Positions 25,386 through 33,088 of a DNA stretch of 64,000 nucleotides are shown here, piece after piece (within the stretch, counting starts at the first letter, position 1; every line of letters begins with the position of its first letter). The DNA comes from Pseudomonadota bacterium. GTDB lineage: Bacteria > Desulfobacterota > Desulfarculia > Desulfarculales > Desulfarculaceae. Under the pieces are notes generated by a model. That model was given only the letters and a program-made list of their open reading frames with translations, searched no databases and was not told where the DNA came from. Both the position numbers and the translations under genes were made by a program. Where the stretch lies: NCBI GenBank assembly GCA_018819925.1, contig JAHJPG010000048.1, positions 1 to 64,000 on the forward strand, in the 5' to 3' direction.

Positions 25386-27380
25386 TTAGCAGACGGGACC
25401 CGCCGGCGGGGCCTTCAAGGCGCCCTCCCCGGCCAGGCGATGAATCTCCAAGGCGGCCCGAACTCCTTCGCTGGTGGCCTGGCCCATGCCCGCCGGGCTC
25501 AGGGCGTCGCCCACCAAAAAGATGGCGCTGACCTTGGGCTCCAGGGCCAGGAATATTTTCTCGTTGGGTTTGGCCCCCATGGCCGAGACAAAGGTGTCCA
25601 CCGGCTCCACATAGGTGAGTTGGCGGCTGCCGTCGGGCCGGGCGTGCAGAAAGCACACCTTGTCCTTGAACAGGCGGCGCACCTTGGCCCGAATGTAGCG
25701 GCGCACCTTGTACCTGCCCAGCTCGCGGCGCAGGTGATAGCGCCGGGCCGGCCCCAGGTCGTTGCCGATGCCCAGGCCCAACTCGATGATGCACACGTCA
25801 TGGCCGCGCTCGGCCAGGTAGTGGGCCACCTCGCTGCCCAGGTTGCCTCCGCCCAGCACCGCCACCTTCTGGCCCACCGGCACCTCGCCGGCCAGCACCT
25901 GGCGGGCGTTGACCAGGGCCGCTTCGTCCGCGCCGGGCAGGTCGGGCAATATGGGTTCGCTGCCCGCCGCCACGATGACCGCGTCCGGCTTGATCTTGCA
26001 AACCTCGCCCACGGTGGCCTTTTTGCCCAGGCGTATATCCACCCCGGGCAGATCGTCCAACGCCTGCCGGTAAAAATCGATCATTCCCATGAACTCGCCC
26101 TTGCCCGGAGGCAAGGAAGCCAAACGCACCTGGCCTCCCAACTCGCCGCTGGATTCGAACAACACCACCCGGTGGCCCAACCGCCCCAGGGTGCAGGCCG
26201 CTTCCATGCCGGCCAGGCCACCGCCCACCACCGCCACGGTGGCCGGATCGCCCGCCGGCTTAAGTTCCTCGGCTTGCTGCTCCAGGCCCACCCAGGGATT
26301 GGACACGCAGCTTATTGGCGCGCCACTGAGCACCTTGTCTATGCAGCCCTGGTTGCAGCCGATGCAGGGGCGGATGCCGGCCCCGTCACCGGCTTCGGCC
26401 CGGGTGAGCCAGGAGGGGTCGGCCAAAAAGGCCCGCCCCACGGCCACTAGGTCCAGGCCTTCGAGGGCGGCCTCGGCTTCGGCCGCGTTGCGGATGCGCC
26501 CCACCCCGGCCACGGGGATGTCCACCGCCTTTTTCACCTGCCGGGCCGCCTTCACATGGGTGCCCGAAGGCATCGGCGTGGGCGGCACCACCATGGAAGG
26601 GGTCTCGTACACCCCGCCGGTGACCGAAATTATGTCCACTCCGGCGGGAACCAGAAGCTTGGCCGTAGCCGCCGCCTCGGACGGGCCCATTCCGCCGGCC
26701 ACGTGGTCGTCGCCGGATAGCCGAAAAGAAATGATCGCCTCTGGGCCGGCCGCCACCCGCACCGCCTGGATCACTTCCACGGCGAAGCGGGCCCGGCGCT
26801 CCAGGTCGCCGCCGTAGGCGTCCTGGCGCTTGTTGGCGTAGGGGGTGAGGAACTCGTGCACCAGGTACTCGTGAGCCCCATGAATTTCCACCCCCACGAA
26901 ACCCGCATTCATGGCCCGCCACGCAGCCCTGGCAAAGGCCTGGACCATGGCCTCGATCTCGATGACGGTCATGGCCCGGGGGGTGGCGTGGGCCGTGGGG
27001 CCACGCAGGGCGCTGGGAGCCAGGGCCTCGCCCACCAGGCGGGGATGGGCGTTGCGCCCGCCGTGGATGAGTTGCAGGATGGGAGCCGTCCCCTGCTCCT
27101 TGATGGCCTTGGCCAGCCTGGTCATGCCTGGGATTAGGGAGTCCTCGTGGGCCATGAAGTTGCGGTCGATGACCTTGCCCGAGGGATGAACGCAGGCCGC
27201 CTCCACCACCAAGAGCCCCGGACGCCCGCCGGCTCGGGCACGATAATAGGCCAGCATGGCGGGGGTCACTTGGCCTTGGCTGTTGGCCAAGTTGCTGCCC
27301 ATGGAAGGCATCATCACCCGGTTGGGCAGCGTGTGGCTGCCAACCTTCACCGAGCTAAACAGTTTCTCAAAGGCGGCCAT
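25386..27380 (-). CDS. FMN/FAD/[4Fe-4S] NADH-dependent reductase of the 2,4-dienoyl-CoA reductase (FadH) family
   Basis: About 664 aa from ATG 27380 (AGGAG 6 nt upstream). Residues 1-340 form an old-yellow-enzyme TIM barrel with HGGRNAHP, EIHGAHEYLVHEFLTP and the FMN phosphate loop AVGRAFLADP. A cluster motif CIGCNQGC with a further Cys after it binds [4Fe-4S]. The C-terminal half is a two-dinucleotide-domain flavoprotein (VVGGGLAGMEAA, FESSGELGGQ, VLGGGNLGSEVA). Family members reduce enoyl-CoAs, trimethylamine or other unsaturated compounds; substrate not readable. Strong candidate for anaerobic acyl-CoA or aromatic metabolism. Confidence 0.92.
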   Translation of the reverse strand: MAAFEKLFSSVKVGSHTLPNRVMMPSMGSNLANSQGQVTPAMLAYYRARAGGRPGLLVVEAACVHPSGKVIDRNFMAHEDSLIPGMTRLAKAIKEQGTAPILQLIHGGRNAHPRLVGEALAPSALRGPTAHATPRAMTVIEIEAMVQAFARAAWRAMNAGFVGVEIHGAHEYLVHEFLTPYANKRQDAYGGDLERRARFAVEVIQAVRVAAGPEAIISFRLSGDDHVAGGMGPSEAAATAKLLVPAGVDIISVTGGVYETPSMVVPPTPMPSGTHVKAARQVKKAVDIPVAGVGRIRNAAEAEAALEGLDLVAVGRAFLADPSWLTRAEAGDGAGIRPCIGCNQGCIDKVLSGAPISCVSNPWVGLEQQAEELKPAGDPATVAVVGGGLAGMEAACTLGRLGHRVVLFESSGELGGQVRLASLPPGKGEFMGMIDFYRQALDDLPGVDIRLGKKATVGEVCKIKPDAVIVAAGSEPILPDLPGADEAALVNARQVLAGEVPVGQKVAVLGGGNLGSEVAHYLAERGHDVCIIELGLGIGNDLGPARRYHLRRELGRYKVRRYIRAKVRRLFKDKVCFLHARPDGSRQLTYVEPVDTFVSAMGAKPNEKIFLALEPKVSAIFLVGDALSPAGMGQATSEGVRAALEIHRLAGEGALKAPPAGPVC

Positions 27381-27473
27381 GTCGTCTCCTGTCCTGCTCG
27401 CACGCAACCAGAATAAAGACCAACGGGCGGCTCAATATCTTAACGCAGGCAGACCGCAATAAAAAAGGGCGTC

Positions 27474-28061
27474 TTATTCTCCGTTGTTGTGATTGTGAAC
27501 CCAGAGGTCGTCGCGCTTTTCAAACCACCAGTCGGTCCAGTCGGTGGTCAGCACCGCCTGGGCCAGTTCCCGGCCGGCCTCGGTGTTCAAGCGCTTGAGG
27601 GCGTAGTGCACCCAGTGCTTGGCGTAGAGGTTGCCCAGGTCCTGCTGCTCTTTCAGCTCGATGATCAAATCGAGCTGATCCGCGTCCCGGGCCAAACGGG
27701 CCTCCGGGGTCTGGCCGTCATGGAATTCCTGGGCCAGCTCCTTGATGCGCGCGGCGGTGGCTGGAGGCAGGTCCCGGGTGGCGTGATCCAGGGCCTTTTC
27801 CTCGTTGGCGGTGCAGTAGCGCTTGTTCATATAGTTCAGATCGCCGGTGCGGGCCTCGGCCAAGTCGTGGTGCAGCAGCAGCAAGGCCACCCTGGTTTCG
27901 TCCACCTCTTCCAACTCCAGGGCCAAGAGATAGCCCAGCAGCGCGGCCCGGAAGCAATGGTCGGCTATGGACTCGCCTCCGCTGCCCAAAAAGGGGTAGC
28001 CGGTGCGGCGCATCTTTTTGAGCATGCCCGCCTCGAACAGCAGCCGCGCCAGGGCCTTCAT
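27474..28061 (-). CDS. HD-domain phosphohydrolase (YfbR/HDDC2-like)
   Basis: 195 aa from ATG 28061; the ATGA overlap with the FmdE stop and an AGAGGTGA site support this start over the track one. HD-superfamily residues: ESIADHCFRAALL, LLLHHDLAEARTGD and ARDADQLDLIIEL. The arrangement is that of 5-prime-deoxynucleotidase YfbR and HDDC2-like proteins that hydrolyse deoxynucleoside monophosphates. Translationally coupled to the upstream FmdE-like gene. Confidence 0.88.
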   Translation of the reverse strand: MKALARLLFEAGMLKKMRRTGYPFLGSGGESIADHCFRAALLGYLLALELEEVDETRVALLLLHHDLAEARTGDLNYMNKRYCTANEEKALDHATRDLPPATAARIKELAQEFHDGQTPEARLARDADQLDLIIELKEQQDLGNLYAKHWVHYALKRLNTEAGRELAQAVLTTDWTDWWFEKRDDLWVHNHNNGE

Positions 28062-28609
28062 GCGTTCACCTCTGCCGCGCAGGGGCGGCACAGGGTTTTT
28101 CCGTCAACCGTCACCGCGCGGCTGGCCTGGGTGGGCTCGCCGCAGCGGCCGCAGATGATGGACGTCTCTATCACCGCCCGAGGGGGAGGCTCCACCGCCA
28201 CTTCCTCCACCTTGAACAGGCTGTCCAAGGGCGCGTTGAGCAACTCCCGTGCAAAGGCCTCCCGGTCGGTGCCGCCGCCGGGCCGCTGGTGCTTGAGCCG
28301 GTCGCCGATGAAGCTGACCCGCACCGCCCGGTTCTTTCGGCGGTCCATCACCGTAAAGGCCTGCTTGCCGTTGTCTTGCCAAACCAGGTTGCCCTTGCCG
28401 AAGGTGGTGGAGAGCATCTGTTGAAAGGCGTCCACGCTGCAGGAGTTGTTTTCGGCCACGGTTACCAGCTCCTCGTCCTCGGACCTGCCCAGGTCCAGGG
28501 CCTGGGAGGCCGCCTGAACCGCCCGATAACCGATCAATAGGCCGGGGCACAGATGGCCGTGGAAGGCCACCACCGGTTGCAACTGATCGGGCAAAGGTCC
28601 TAAATCCAT
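28058..28609 (-). CDS. FmdE-family protein with C-terminal zinc ribbon
   Basis: 183 aa from ATG 28609 (AAGGAG upstream); the track start 33 nt earlier is less supported. The FmdE domain shows VVAFHGHLCPGLLIGYRA (His/Cys metal site) and NNSCSVDAFQ. The end carries CGRCGEP and LCRPCAAE, a zinc ribbon of TraR/DksA-like type seen in many FmdE homologues. The family was named from a subunit associated with formylmethanofuran dehydrogenase; in bacteria without that pathway it is linked to molybdenum or tungsten enzymes, but the function is unproven. Confidence 0.88.
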   Translation of the reverse strand: MDLGPLPDQLQPVVAFHGHLCPGLLIGYRAVQAASQALDLGRSEDEELVTVAENNSCSVDAFQQMLSTTFGKGNLVWQDNGKQAFTVMDRRKNRAVRVSFIGDRLKHQRPGGGTDREAFARELLNAPLDSLFKVEEVAVEPPPRAVIETSIICGRCGEPTQASRAVTVDGKTLCRPCAAEVNA

Positions 28610-28647
28610 GGCTTGACGCTCCTTGCTAGCGACCGCCGTCAAGGCGT

Positions 28648-30018
28648 CTAGCGGCCAAAAGTTATAACTTGCTGGGCCCGGCCCCGTTGAAACAGAATGG
28701 CCACCTTGGGCTGGTGGCGGCTGCGCACCAAGTCCAGGTAAAAGGCATCCAAATCGCTCACCGGCTCCCGGCCCATGCGGCGCACCAGATCCCCCGGCTG
28801 CAATCCCGCCCGCTCGGCGGTGGAGCCGGAACGAATCCGGGACACCATAAGGGCCTTGCCCGGCGGCACCCGGTTGCGCTGGGCGGCCAGTTCATCCATG
28901 GGCTCCAGCTCCAGGCCCAGGCGCTGCCACACAAAGCTCTTGGCCCGCTCCATGGGGTAGCGCTCGGCCACCAGGGTGACGCCGCGGCGCCGTCCCTTTT
29001 CCAAAAGCCACAGCTTTACAGCCTGGCCCGGGGCCACCGAGCCCAGGCGAGACTGATAGTCCGCCGTATCCTCCAAGGATACCTCGTCCAAGGCCAGGAC
29101 CACCTCACCCCGCTTGAGCCCGGCCTTGGCGGCGGGACTTTGCTCTACAACCCCCAACACCACCACCCCGGAAGGCGCTTCCAGGCCGAAGTGGCTGGCC
29201 AGGCTGGGAGTGAGGTCTTGCAACTCCAGGCCCAGCCAAGTGGGGGAAACCTTGCCATGGGCCAAAAGATCGTCCATCACCCGCCTGACCCGGTTCACCG
29301 GTATGGCGAAACCGATGCCCTGGGCCCGCTGGAAGATGGCGGTGTTTATGCCCATGACCTCGCCGTCCAGGTTGAGCAGGGGGCCCCCGGAGTTGCCCGG
29401 GTTGATACTGGCGTCGGTCTGGATGAGCCCGCCCATATACTCCCCCGGGCCGGTGGGCACCCGGCGGTTGAGGGCGCTGACCACTCCGGTGGTGACGGTG
29501 TGTTGCAGGCCGAAGGGGTTGCCGATGGCGATGAGGCTCTCGCCGATCATCAGCGATCGCGAATCGCCCAATTTGACCTGGGGCAAGGGGCTGCCCCGTG
29601 GGGTTATCTGCAACACCGCCAGGTCCGAGGAAGGGTCGGCCCCCAACAACTTGGCCTTGAACACCCTGCGGTCGGAAAGCTGCACCCGAATGTCGCCGCC
29701 ACCGTCCACCACGTGGCTGTTGGTGACGATCAGCCCCCGCTTGCCGTCGATTATCACCCCGGAGCCCAGGTTGGTCTGCTCTCTTTCCAGGGGCTGGAAA
29801 AACTCCCGGAAAAAACGGTCCATCATGTCGTCGCCGCTGCGGAAAGGACTAACCCGCACCCGGGCGGTGCTGGAGATGTTGACCACCGCCGGGCCCACGG
29901 CCCGCACCACGGCCACCACCGGGGTGACGCGGCCCATGCGGTCGGCCAGGGCCGGAGACACGGCCAACATGCACAGGCACAGACCAAGGCCCAGGATCAT
30001 GAATAGGTTTTTTTTCAT
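28648..30018 (-). CDS. degP: Periplasmic trypsin-like serine protease, DegP/HtrA family
   Basis: 456 aa from ATG 30018, giving a signal peptide (MKKNLFMILGLGLCLCMLA..ALA); the track start adds an unlikely extension. Catalytic triad: His in TNSHVVDGGG, Asp in DPSSDLAVLQI, Ser in INPGNSGGPL. Two PDZ domains follow (about residues 255-345 and 370-450), the first with PSGVVVLGVVEQSPAAKAGLKRGE. It degrades or refolds misfolded envelope proteins. The 126-bp divergent gap to surE shows no clear promoter. Confidence 0.93.
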   Translation of the reverse strand: MKKNLFMILGLGLCLCMLAVSPALADRMGRVTPVVAVVRAVGPAVVNISSTARVRVSPFRSGDDMMDRFFREFFQPLEREQTNLGSGVIIDGKRGLIVTNSHVVDGGGDIRVQLSDRRVFKAKLLGADPSSDLAVLQITPRGSPLPQVKLGDSRSLMIGESLIAIGNPFGLQHTVTTGVVSALNRRVPTGPGEYMGGLIQTDASINPGNSGGPLLNLDGEVMGINTAIFQRAQGIGFAIPVNRVRRVMDDLLAHGKVSPTWLGLELQDLTPSLASHFGLEAPSGVVVLGVVEQSPAAKAGLKRGEVVLALDEVSLEDTADYQSRLGSVAPGQAVKLWLLEKGRRRGVTLVAERYPMERAKSFVWQRLGLELEPMDELAAQRNRVPPGKALMVSRIRSGSTAERAGLQPGDLVRRMGREPVSDLDAFYLDLVRSRHQPKVAILFQRGRAQQVITFGR

Positions 30019-30144
30019 CACCAAGCCAGAAGCATGCGTAAAAATAATAAATAACATCTTTTAAAATTATGCCGCCTCTCCAGCCTTGTCAACGCGGCCC
30101 AGGTTTGACGCCCGGGCTGGGGCCGGGGTAGACTTCACCCCATC

Positions 30145-30909
30145 ATGCGCCTACTTCTCACCAACGACGATGGGGCCTACGCCCCGGGCCTGAAGGCCCT
30201 GCACCAGGCCCTGGCCACCGAGCACGAGGTGTGGGTGGTGGCCCCGGAAACCGAGCAGTCGGCGGTGGGCCACGCCATCACCCTGGCCGATCCCATCAGG
30301 GTGCATCCCCTCACCTCCGAAAGCGGCATGCAGGGCTGGGCGGTTACCGGAACCCCGGCGGACTGCGTGAAGCTGGCCGTGCGCCAGCTTTTGCCCCAGC
30401 CGGTGCAGATGGTGATCTCGGGCATCAACCAAGGGGCCAACGTGGGCGTGAACCTGCTCTATTCGGGGACGGTCAGCGCGGCCACCGAGGGAGCCATCTT
30501 GGGGCTGGGGGCCATCAGCGTTTCCCTGGCCACTCACCACCCGGCCGACTTCAGCTTGGCCGCCAGGGTCACCGCCCGCCTGGTGGCGGCTTGGCCGGGG
30601 CTGTCCGTGCCTCCGGGGGTGTCACTGAACGTCAATGTCCCCGCCTTGGCCCCCGGCCAAGTCAAGGGGGTGCGCTTCACCCGCCAGTCCACCGCCTCCA
30701 TGCGGGAAACCTTTCTGGAGCGCCGCGATCCCAGGGGCCACGTGTATTACTGGCAGGCCGGCGAGGAGATGAGCACCGAGGGCGACGGCCACACCGACTA
30801 CCCCGCCCTGCTGGAGGGCTATGTGACCATCACCCCGGTGGGCCACGATCTTACCCATGACGCGGCCTTGGCGTCACTGGGGCGCCAGAATCCGGACCTG
30901 GGCCTGTGA
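30145..30909 (+). CDS. surE: 5'/3'-nucleotidase SurE
   Basis: A 254-aa survival protein homologue. Diagnostic N-terminus MRLLLTNDDGAYAPG with the metal-binding Asp-Asp, PETEQSAVGHAIT, and GINQGANVG plus YSGTVSAATEGA. Family enzymes dephosphorylate nucleoside monophosphates and need a divalent metal. The length is standard. A small hairpin follows the stop. Confidence 0.96.
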   Translation: MRLLLTNDDGAYAPGLKALHQALATEHEVWVVAPETEQSAVGHAITLADPIRVHPLTSESGMQGWAVTGTPADCVKLAVRQLLPQPVQMVISGINQGANVGVNLLYSGTVSAATEGAILGLGAISVSLATHHPADFSLAARVTARLVAAWPGLSVPPGVSLNVNVPALAPGQVKGVRFTRQSTASMRETFLERRDPRGHVYYWQAGEEMSTEGDGHTDYPALLEGYVTITPVGHDLTHDAALASLGRQNPDLGL

Positions 30910-30933
30910 ACCCCTTGGGGATTAGGAGCCGGC

Positions 30934-30950
30934 GCCCCGCGTGGGGCTTT
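30934..30950 (+). terminator. Weak terminator-like hairpin after surE
   Basis: GCCCC-GCGT-GGGGC followed by TTT, 25 bp past the surE stop. Short stem and short T-run; it could be a minor terminator. Confidence 0.4.
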
Positions 30951-30994
30951 ACACACCTAAATCCACGTCAATTTTAGGATATCAGGCGTGGGTA

Positions 30995-31019
30995 ATTATT
31001 CCCCACGGTGGGGGATAAT
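30995..31019. promoter_or_regulatory. Dyad upstream of the sigma-54 promoter, candidate activator-binding site
   Basis: An 11-bp inverted repeat (attattcccca / tgggggataat, one mismatch) with a 3-bp centre lies about 138 bp upstream of the -24 element, a usual distance for an enhancer-binding protein site. Function is inferred from position and symmetry only. Confidence 0.5.
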
Positions 31020-31156
31020 GCACCATTAAGCGCCACGCTTGCAATGATTGTGAAATAATTTTCTACCGCGCCTACTGCTCCAGCCCAAACCGTTATGTGC
31101 CTTGATGATCGTGGCTCCCGAAGGGACGCCGGCAAAAACGTCAGATAAAAAATAAA

Positions 31157-31173
31157 TTGGCACGCAATTTGCT
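31157..31173 (+). promoter_or_regulatory. Sigma-54 (RpoN) -24/-12 promoter
   Basis: The sequence TTGGCACGCAATTTGCT matches the RpoN consensus (TGGCACG, 4 nt, TTGCT) exactly, with correct -24/-12 spacing. It lies 60 bp upstream of the ATG of the 59-aa zinc-ribbon gene. Transcription would need an enhancer-binding ATPase; a dyad further upstream is a candidate site. Confidence 0.85.
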
Positions 31174-31232
31174 AATAATAGCGGTCAACGACTAACCATC
31201 GCCTACCCAATAAAGGCGACAGGAGAGATAAA

Positions 31233-31412
31233 ATGCCCGCATACGACTATGTTTGCAGCAACTGTGAAGCCAGCGAGCAACGCATCGGAGGTCTGGACGA
31301 CCACACTGTTATTTGCGACCGGTGCGGCCAGGTGATGCTGCGTCAAGGCGACCTCGACACTCTGCTGGCTTCCTACTCTCAGGTGCAGCAAAAGGCCGAC
31401 GGTCTGGGCTAA
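31233..31412 (+). CDS. 59-aa FmdB-like zinc-ribbon protein
   Basis: Not in the ORF track. ATG 31233 is preceded by AGGAGA at 7-nt spacing. The product begins MPAYDYVCSNCE and has CDRCG about 20 residues later, a four-Cys zinc ribbon as in the FmdB/regulatory zinc-ribbon family (usually MPxYxYxCxxC). The C-terminal 25 residues are polar and helical. It is driven by a perfect sigma-54 promoter, so expression is probably conditional. Homologues are suspected regulators near amidase and other operons; here the target is unknown. Confidence 0.85.
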   Translation: MPAYDYVCSNCEASEQRIGGLDDHTVICDRCGQVMLRQGDLDTLLASYSQVQQKADGLG

Positions 31413-31463
31413 CGCTTATATCCACCCACCGCCCGAGTCCGAAGCGGTGCCACAGGAACGCTT

Positions 31464-32222
31464 ATGAAGCGGCCGGCACGCCCGGATTTGCGTAGCGGTC
31501 TGCAAGAGGCCTCATCCCGAGGCCTCTTCGTTAATTTAGAGCAGGCGTATCAAGATCTTCCCGCCACCACCTGCGCCCGGCGGGGCGCATGCTGCGGGCT
31601 GTTGCCCCCGGTGTTCACGGTGGAGTTGGCCGCCTGGCTGCACCGCCTGCCCGCAACGCCCTATAAAGAACGCGCGGCCCAGGCCAGGCGCCTAGTGGAG
31701 CACTTTCTGGGCAACGCGGCCCAGCGCCGGGCATGCCCTTGGGCCCTCGCAGAGGCCTGCGCCATTTACCAAGACCGCTTCCTGGGTTGCCGCACCTACG
31801 GCCTTTGGTCGCGGGAGGCATATCAAACCCGCGCCGCCCAAGCCGCCCAGGGGCAGGAAGCCGTGGCCGCCGCTTGGCGCGGCCTGGGGGTGGAGTTGCC
31901 CTCCGAGGTGCTGGCCCCGGCTCCACCCTATTGCCTGCAAGTCAAGCCGCTGACAGGCCCCGTCCCGGATGACGCCTTCATCGAAGGCTTGGAGGAGCGC
32001 GCCCTGGAGTTGAGCCGTGATCTGCCCCAGAGCCTGGGGCGCCTGCACGACTTTGGCGGAGACATCTCCTTTGCCGTGGCCGCCCTGGCCCTGGGCCAAC
32101 CTCAGGCCCTGAGTCTGAAGGTGGCCGTCACCAAAGCCCTGCTGGCCGGCGATAAGGAAGAGGCCGCCGAACTGCTGGCCAAGGCCGGCACCGCCGCCAA
32201 GCGCTGGGCCCAGTCCTTTTAG
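31464..32222 (+). CDS. YkgJ-family cysteine-cluster protein
   Basis: A 252-aa protein. Cys pattern: TTCARRGACCG near residue 38, then ACPWALAEACAIYQDRFLGCRTYG around residues 90-115, matching the YkgJ zinc- or iron-binding cluster (CxxxxxCC...C...C.IY..R...CR). The remainder is an Ala/Leu-rich helical extension not found in minimal YkgJ proteins. ATG 31464 has AGGAA upstream, but codons 14-22 form a strong inverted repeat, so a start further on cannot be ruled out. It may be cotranscribed with the zinc-ribbon gene 51 nt upstream. Confidence 0.78.
   Translation: MKRPARPDLRSGLQEASSRGLFVNLEQAYQDLPATTCARRGACCGLLPPVFTVELAAWLHRLPATPYKERAAQARRLVEHFLGNAAQRRACPWALAEACAIYQDRFLGCRTYGLWSREAYQTRAAQAAQGQEAVAAAWRGLGVELPSEVLAPAPPYCLQVKPLTGPVPDDAFIEGLEERALELSRDLPQSLGRLHDFGGDISFAVAALALGQPQALSLKVAVTKALLAGDKEEAAELLAKAGTAAKRWAQSF
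31504..31528 (+). terminator. Terminator-like hairpin inside the 5' end of the YkgJ-like gene
   Basis: A perfect 10-bp inverted repeat AAGAGGCCTC-ATCCC-GAGGCCTCTT followed by CGTTAATTT. It falls 92 bp after the zinc-ribbon stop and within the first 25 codons of the next ORF. It may end part of the sigma-54 transcript or act as an attenuator. Confidence 0.5.
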
Positions 32223-32284
32223 CCTGTTCTCTATTTAATTAGCTTCAATTAATAATAAGTTAATATATTTTGTTGATGTGGTTT

Positions 32285-33025
32285 CTAGCTTTTTTCCCGC
32301 CGCTTTTCCGCCACTTTCGCCTGCTGTTTGCGGCACCATTCTTCGTAGCGCCCGGCCAGTTCCCGGAAGCGGTCCACGCTCATGGGCGGGCGCTTGATAG
32401 CCGTCAAGGTGCCAGGGCGCACCCTGCCCCCTTGGGCCACCTCAAGGCCCGCTTGAGTGATGAGCGCCAGATGGGGCTCCAAGACCGAGGGCTCCATCTG
32501 GATGGCCAGGGAGCCGGGCACGCACAACTCGGCCAGGCATTGGCCCCCGAAATTGACCGCCTGGGCGCGCACCGTGGCCACCAGGGAGTCGAAAGTAGCC
32601 GGTTCGGGAAAGGAGCAGGTGGAAACCAGCATCACCCGTTTGGGCATGTCCCAGGCCATGGGGTGGCGGGTGAAACCGAGGGCGTCGGCAAACAAAAAGG
32701 GCTGCATGGAGCAGATGCAGCGGTCCATGACCGCCTTTAGTTGGGCGCTCATGGTGTCGGTGTACACCGGGGCGGCCCAAACCAGAATATCGGCCTGTTT
32801 GAGCAGGGGAACCACCACGTCCATGTCGTCGCGCTGGACGCAGTGGCCGGGGTTCAGGTGCATGCAGCTCAGGCAGGCCATGCAAGGAGCTATGTTCAGG
32901 TCCTTGACGTAAAGGGTCTCCACCTGGGCCCCGCCCTGGGTCAGGCCCTGGGCCAAGGCCCCGGCCAGCTTGGCGGTAACCCCCTTGGCCCCCCGGGCGC
33001 TGCCGTTGATAATAAGAACTCGCAT
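32285..33025 (-). CDS. NADPH-dependent FMN reductase / flavodoxin-fold oxidoreductase
   Basis: 246 aa from ATG 33025 with GGGAGG 5 nt upstream; the track start is 54 nt too early. The N-terminus MRVLIINGSARGAKGVTAKLA is the FMN phosphate loop of the iron-sulfur flavoprotein family. CMACLSCMHLNPGHC resembles the compact Cys motif that binds a [4Fe-4S] cluster in iron-sulfur flavoproteins. WAAPVYTDTMSAQLKAVMDR is the second flavin-binding segment. The C-terminus is Lys/Arg-rich. Confidence 0.88.
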   Translation of the reverse strand: MRVLIINGSARGAKGVTAKLAGALAQGLTQGGAQVETLYVKDLNIAPCMACLSCMHLNPGHCVQRDDMDVVVPLLKQADILVWAAPVYTDTMSAQLKAVMDRCICSMQPFLFADALGFTRHPMAWDMPKRVMLVSTCSFPEPATFDSLVATVRAQAVNFGGQCLAELCVPGSLAIQMEPSVLEPHLALITQAGLEVAQGGRVRPGTLTAIKRPPMSVDRFRELAGRYEEWCRKQQAKVAEKRREKS

Positions 33026-33088
33026 GGTCACCTCCCTAGGTGCCGCACAAATTATCATATCTTGCGCCGTTGGAGGCAAAAAGGTGCG

